DNA of 64,000 nt. It comes from Streptomyces sp. NBC_01142 (lineage in GTDB: Bacteria; Actinomycetota; Actinomycetes; Streptomycetales; Streptomycetaceae). The stretch covers positions 3,217,001 to 3,281,000 of the forward strand of contig NZ_JAPEOR010000002.1 in assembly GCF_026341125.1 (NCBI RefSeq), read 5' to 3'. The notes under the pieces are model-generated. The model did not search any database, was not told where the DNA came from, and saw nothing but the letters and a program-made list of their open reading frames with translations. The translations under genes and the position numbers were made by a program. This document shows positions 61,721 to 64,000 of this stretch, piece after piece (the stretch's first letter is position 1; each line of letters starts with the position of its first letter).

Positions 61721-62521
61721 TCAGCCCCGCCCCGCCGCGCTCGTGAACAGCTGGTGGAAGGCGTCCGCGGAGTCCGAGCCCGACCGGCCGAAGGGTGCGT
61801 CGAAGTCCCAGACCAGGAAGAGAAGAAAAGCGATCAGGGCACTGAACACCCCGGCCAGCAGCAGCTCCCGGGGTGAACGGCCGATCTGCATGGTGAAGAT
61901 CAGCCCGACCGTGATCAGTGCCCCGGCGATCAGGCCGAACCACACGACGCCCGGCAGCGTCTCCCCGGCGTTCTGCGCACGTGCGTTGCGCGCGTCCTCG
62001 GCGATCGCGACCTGGTCGACCATCGGCTGGTACGCCTGTGCCTCCAGCTCGCTCGCCGGCGCACGCTCCGCAATGTCCTTGCGTACGACGTCGAGCAGTT
62101 CCGCGCCCCGGCCGGACAGCTCGTGGCGGTTGATCATCCGCGGCCACTCCTGGTGGACGACATGGGAGACGTAGGCGTCGATGTCCGCACGCAGCTGCTT
62201 CTGCACGCCGGCCGGGTAGACCTGGGCCCGCTGGGTGACTTCGTGCAGCGCCTGCGCCTCGCGGCGTACGTCGTCCTGCGCCGTGCCGCGCGCCTCCCAG
62301 ACGCCTGCGATCGCCAGACCGAGCACGATCGCGTACACGACGCCGACCATCATCGTCATGTACTCGAGGACGTCGGGGGTCTCGGCGGTCTCCACCGGCC
62401 CCGCCCCGGCCCCTGCGCCTGCGCCTGCCCGGTTCAGCCTGCGATGCCTGAGCACGGTGATGACAAGGACGAGGGCGCAGGCGATGGCCATCGCGATGGC
62501 AAGGACCAGCCATTCCGACAT
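61721..62521 (-). CDS. DUF4239 (bestrophin-like) membrane protein
   Basis: 266 residues. Two pairs of membrane helices: LVLAIAMAIACALVLVITVLRHRR and YMTMMVGVVYAIVLGLAIAGVWEARG near the N-terminus, then a soluble helical part (65-195), then VVWFGLIAGALITVGLIFTMQIG and LLLAGVFSALIAFLLFLVWDFDAPFG. An AGAGAGAGAG tract joins helices 1 and 2. The fold is shared with bestrophin-like anion channels; function in Streptomyces is not known. Confidence 0.85.
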   Translation of the reverse strand: MSEWLVLAIAMAIACALVLVITVLRHRRLNRAGAGAGAGAGPVETAETPDVLEYMTMMVGVVYAIVLGLAIAGVWEARGTAQDDVRREAQALHEVTQRAQVYPAGVQKQLRADIDAYVSHVVHQEWPRMINRHELSGRGAELLDVVRKDIAERAPASELEAQAYQPMVDQVAIAEDARNARAQNAGETLPGVVWFGLIAGALITVGLIFTMQIGRSPRELLLAGVFSALIAFLLFLVWDFDAPFGRSGSDSADAFHQLFTSAAGRG

Positions 62522-62600
62522 GAGGGTTCTCCGAAGTGCTGTGGTGGTGGGGGCGGGTGGTGCCGGTGATTCGGATCGTGTGGATGGTGGCGAGTGGGGG

Positions 62601-63332
62601 TCAGGCGCGGCCGCGGCGGGCGGCGGACTGTGAGCGGGGCCGCAGGAGTGCCGCCGCGAGCACCGCAGGGGTACTGGTCACCAGGGTGAGGGTGACGAGG
62701 GACGCCCCGGTGGCGGCCTTCCTCCCGGGCGCCCGGCGGTAGTTGCGTGCCGCGAAGACGGGCGACGGCGAAGGCCCGGGACCCGCGGCGGGCGGGCGCG
62801 CGGGGGCGGGCGGGGCCGTCCGGGGAACGGTCTCCCGCGGGGGGTCCGCCGGCGGTACGACCTTGGCACGCGGCGGCTCCGGCGGCTCGGGCGGCTGCAC
62901 GGGTGGCGGTGGCTCGGGCGACGGCGACGGTGGCTCCGGAGCGGGCGGAGTCGGCTCGGGCGGCTCGGGAGCGGGCGGCGGCGGAGTCGGTTCGGGCGGC
63001 TCGGGAGCGGGCGGTTCGGGTGGTTCGGGCGCCGGCGGCGGCGGGGTCGGTTCGGGCGGCGGCGGGCAGTTCTCGAGGTTCACCGACACCGAAACCGACA
63101 CCGGAACCGGAACCGGAACCGACACCGAGACCAGAACCGAGACCGGAACCGGCACCGAGACCGGAACCGACACGGAAACCGGCTTCGGTGCATCGGCCGC
63201 ATCAGCCAGTGAAATACCTAAGGCAACCCCCTGCGGGCCAAGAACTGCCGCGATCCCCAGTGCGCTCAACTGCTCCCAACAGGCCACTGGACCACGGTAT
63301 GGCCGCTCGGCCGCGTGGGTGGCCGCGGTCAC
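62601..63332 (-). CDS. Repeat-rich secreted protein (Val/Ser/Pro beta-repeat and Pro stalk)
   Basis: Function not recognised; 243 residues from GTG 63332 (GTG 63287 also possible). A signal-like segment (LSALGIAAVLGPQGVALGIS) leads to a dipeptide repeat of alternating Val with Ser or Pro (PVSVSVPVSVPVPVSVLVSV). Then a stalk of PPEPTPPPPAPEPP-type units (about 90-165). Near the C-terminus, SLVTLTLVTSTPAVLAAALL followed by RPRSQSAARRGR forms a membrane helix with positive tail. The alternating Val pattern would favour a beta-strand or amyloid-like form. Confidence 0.6.
   Translation of the reverse strand: MTAATHAAERPYRGPVACWEQLSALGIAAVLGPQGVALGISLADAADAPKPVSVSVPVSVPVPVSVLVSVSVPVPVPVSVSVSVNLENCPPPPEPTPPPPAPEPPEPPAPEPPEPTPPPPAPEPPEPTPPAPEPPSPSPEPPPPVQPPEPPEPPRAKVVPPADPPRETVPRTAPPAPARPPAAGPGPSPSPVFAARNYRRAPGRKAATGASLVTLTLVTSTPAVLAAALLRPRSQSAARRGRA
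63081..63182 (-). repeat. 6-bp tandem repeat encoding the Val/Ser/Pro tract
   Basis: About 17 copies of ACCGRN-type hexamers (ACCGAC, ACCGGA, ACCGAG) on the plus strand. Read on the minus strand they give SV/PV dipeptides. The region is prone to slippage. Confidence 0.92.
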
Positions 63333-63380
63333 CCGAACGGATGATCAGCACAATTGTCGGACTGTCTGCCGGACGACCCG

Positions 63381-64000
63381 TCAGGACAGTGGACGCGTAA
63401 GGACGTGGACCGTACGCAGCACGACCGCGGCCGACAGCACCAGCAGGTGGTAGCCGATCACCGCGTACAGACTCAGCGAAGCGGTCAGCTGCGGTCCGCC
63501 CGCAGTGCCCAGCAGCTGGACCCCCGTCACACCGAAGAAGATGCCGAGGAAGGTCAGCAGTACGCGGCTGAGCAGCTCACCGGCGACCCGCCGGTCGCGC
63601 GGGTCGGCGAGCAGGCGGACGCTCACGCCGAGCCGCCCGTCCTCCAGCGCGCTGCCGATCCGGTCCAGTCGGCGCGGCAGTCTGCGCAACACCGGCAGCA
63701 GGGCGATCAGTTCGTCGCGCACCGCGTCCCGCGCGGTCTCCGATCCCAGCTGCTGGGTGAGGCGGTCGGAGGCGTACGAACGGGAAGCGGCCAGCATGTT
63801 GAAGCCCGCCGAGACGCGGTCGAGGGTGCCTTCCAGGGTGCCGAGCGCCCGGAACACCGCGGCGATCTCCGGCGGCACGGCGAGCCGGAAGTCGGCGACC
63901 AGACGGAAGAGATCGGTGAACATCTCGGTGCCGGGGGCCGAGCCGTGTCCGAGGTGGCGGGCGCTGAACTGCCCGAGTGCCCGCTGGAGCCGCTGCTCGT
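63381..64000 (-). CDS. AarF/UbiB-type kinase, C-terminal part (5' end beyond window)
   Basis: 206 codons are present; the frame is open at the right edge (EQRLQRALGQFSARHLGHGS...). The visible part is the C-terminal segment of ABC1/UbiB/AarF kinases: EMFTDLFRLVADFRLAVPPEIAAVFRALGTLEGTLDRVSAGFNML, then two membrane helices (LLSRVLLTFLGIFFGVTGVQLLG and SLYAVIGYHLLVLSAAVVLRTV). Such proteins have a kinase-like fold with ATPase activity linked to quinone or lipid metabolism. The catalytic lobe is outside the window. Confidence 0.85.
   Translation of the reverse strand, partial: EQRLQRALGQFSARHLGHGSAPGTEMFTDLFRLVADFRLAVPPEIAAVFRALGTLEGTLDRVSAGFNMLAASRSYASDRLTQQLGSETARDAVRDELIALLPVLRRLPRRLDRIGSALEDGRLGVSVRLLADPRDRRVAGELLSRVLLTFLGIFFGVTGVQLLGTAGGPQLTASLSLYAVIGYHLLVLSAAVVLRTVHVLTRPLS

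Noticed and set aside
1..64000. Hidden CRISPR array, prophage, biosynthetic gene cluster, tRNA or rRNA
   Set aside because: Tandem repeats present are direct arrays without spacers; no integrase or phage structural genes, no PKS/NRPS domains, and no tRNA-like cloverleaf was noticed by eye. A tRNAscan-SE run would settle the tRNA point.

Overview
The window is high-GC DNA from a Streptomyces chromosome, in a conserved core region. The evidence is third-position GC bias throughout, GGAGG-type ribosome sites, many GTG starts, leaderless genes, long perfect hairpin terminators, a bkd cluster of Streptomyces type, a K15-type DD-peptidase, a PhoX with a PHO-box-like repeat, and a maleylpyruvate-isomerase/DinB-family (putatively mycothiol-dependent) protein. 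From memory, the order (paired Ser/Thr kinases, orphan NarL regulator, bkdABC, DD-peptidase, aspS, metG) matches the S. coelicolor SCO3770-SCO3825 interval; I could not check this by alignment. I saw no rRNA, tRNA, CRISPR array, prophage or intact insertion sequence.

Layout. 1-5 kb: a PadR regulator and a MacB/FtsX-type ABC exporter on the minus strand, with two palindromes that look like one regulon, followed by a small surface-anchored protein. 5-10.7 kb: two divergent membrane Ser/Thr kinases, an APH-fold kinase and an orphan NarL-type response regulator. 11-14.6 kb: bkdA-bkdB-bkdC, the E1 and E2 subunits of branched-chain 2-oxoacid dehydrogenase, which makes branched acyl-CoA starters. 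14.6-28.3 kb: K15-type DD-peptidase, GntR/MFS pair, mycothiol-enzyme-family protein, nitrilase-like amidohydrolase, LURP-one protein, thioredoxin-NHL protein, secreted proteins, M18 aminopeptidase, Uma2 protein and a FadE5-like acyl-CoA dehydrogenase.

28.4-41.4 kb: SseB-like protein, pirin, a regulator that fuses an IS30-like HTH to a MarR/GbsR-like wHTH and diverges from a DUF4097 gene across an array of GTTGC/GCAAC half-sites, an AI-2E-family permease, aspS, a Tat-exported intradiol dioxygenase, an L,D-transpeptidase lipoprotein, metG and an OmpR/HK pair. 41.3-51.1 kb: a vWA protein with a very long acidic linker, PhoX phosphatase, an uncharacterised protein, an APC permease, an S4 RNA-binding protein and an FUSC exporter. 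51.4-64 kb: a membrane-anchored EEP-fold hydrolase, small membrane proteins, an NADPH:FMN reductase, a DrrAB-like ABC exporter, an 1123-aa MalT-like ATPase, a universal stress protein, a 42-residue membrane protein, a DUF4239 protein, a Val/Ser/Pro repeat protein and the C-terminal end of an AarF/UbiB kinase.

Most of this is conserved housekeeping and envelope/signalling content. The parts most likely to repay study are the fused regulator with its operator array (30.2-31.9 kb), the PadR double operator (3.1-4.0 kb), a repeat-like intergenic element (52.5-52.8 kb) and the repeat-expanded proteins.
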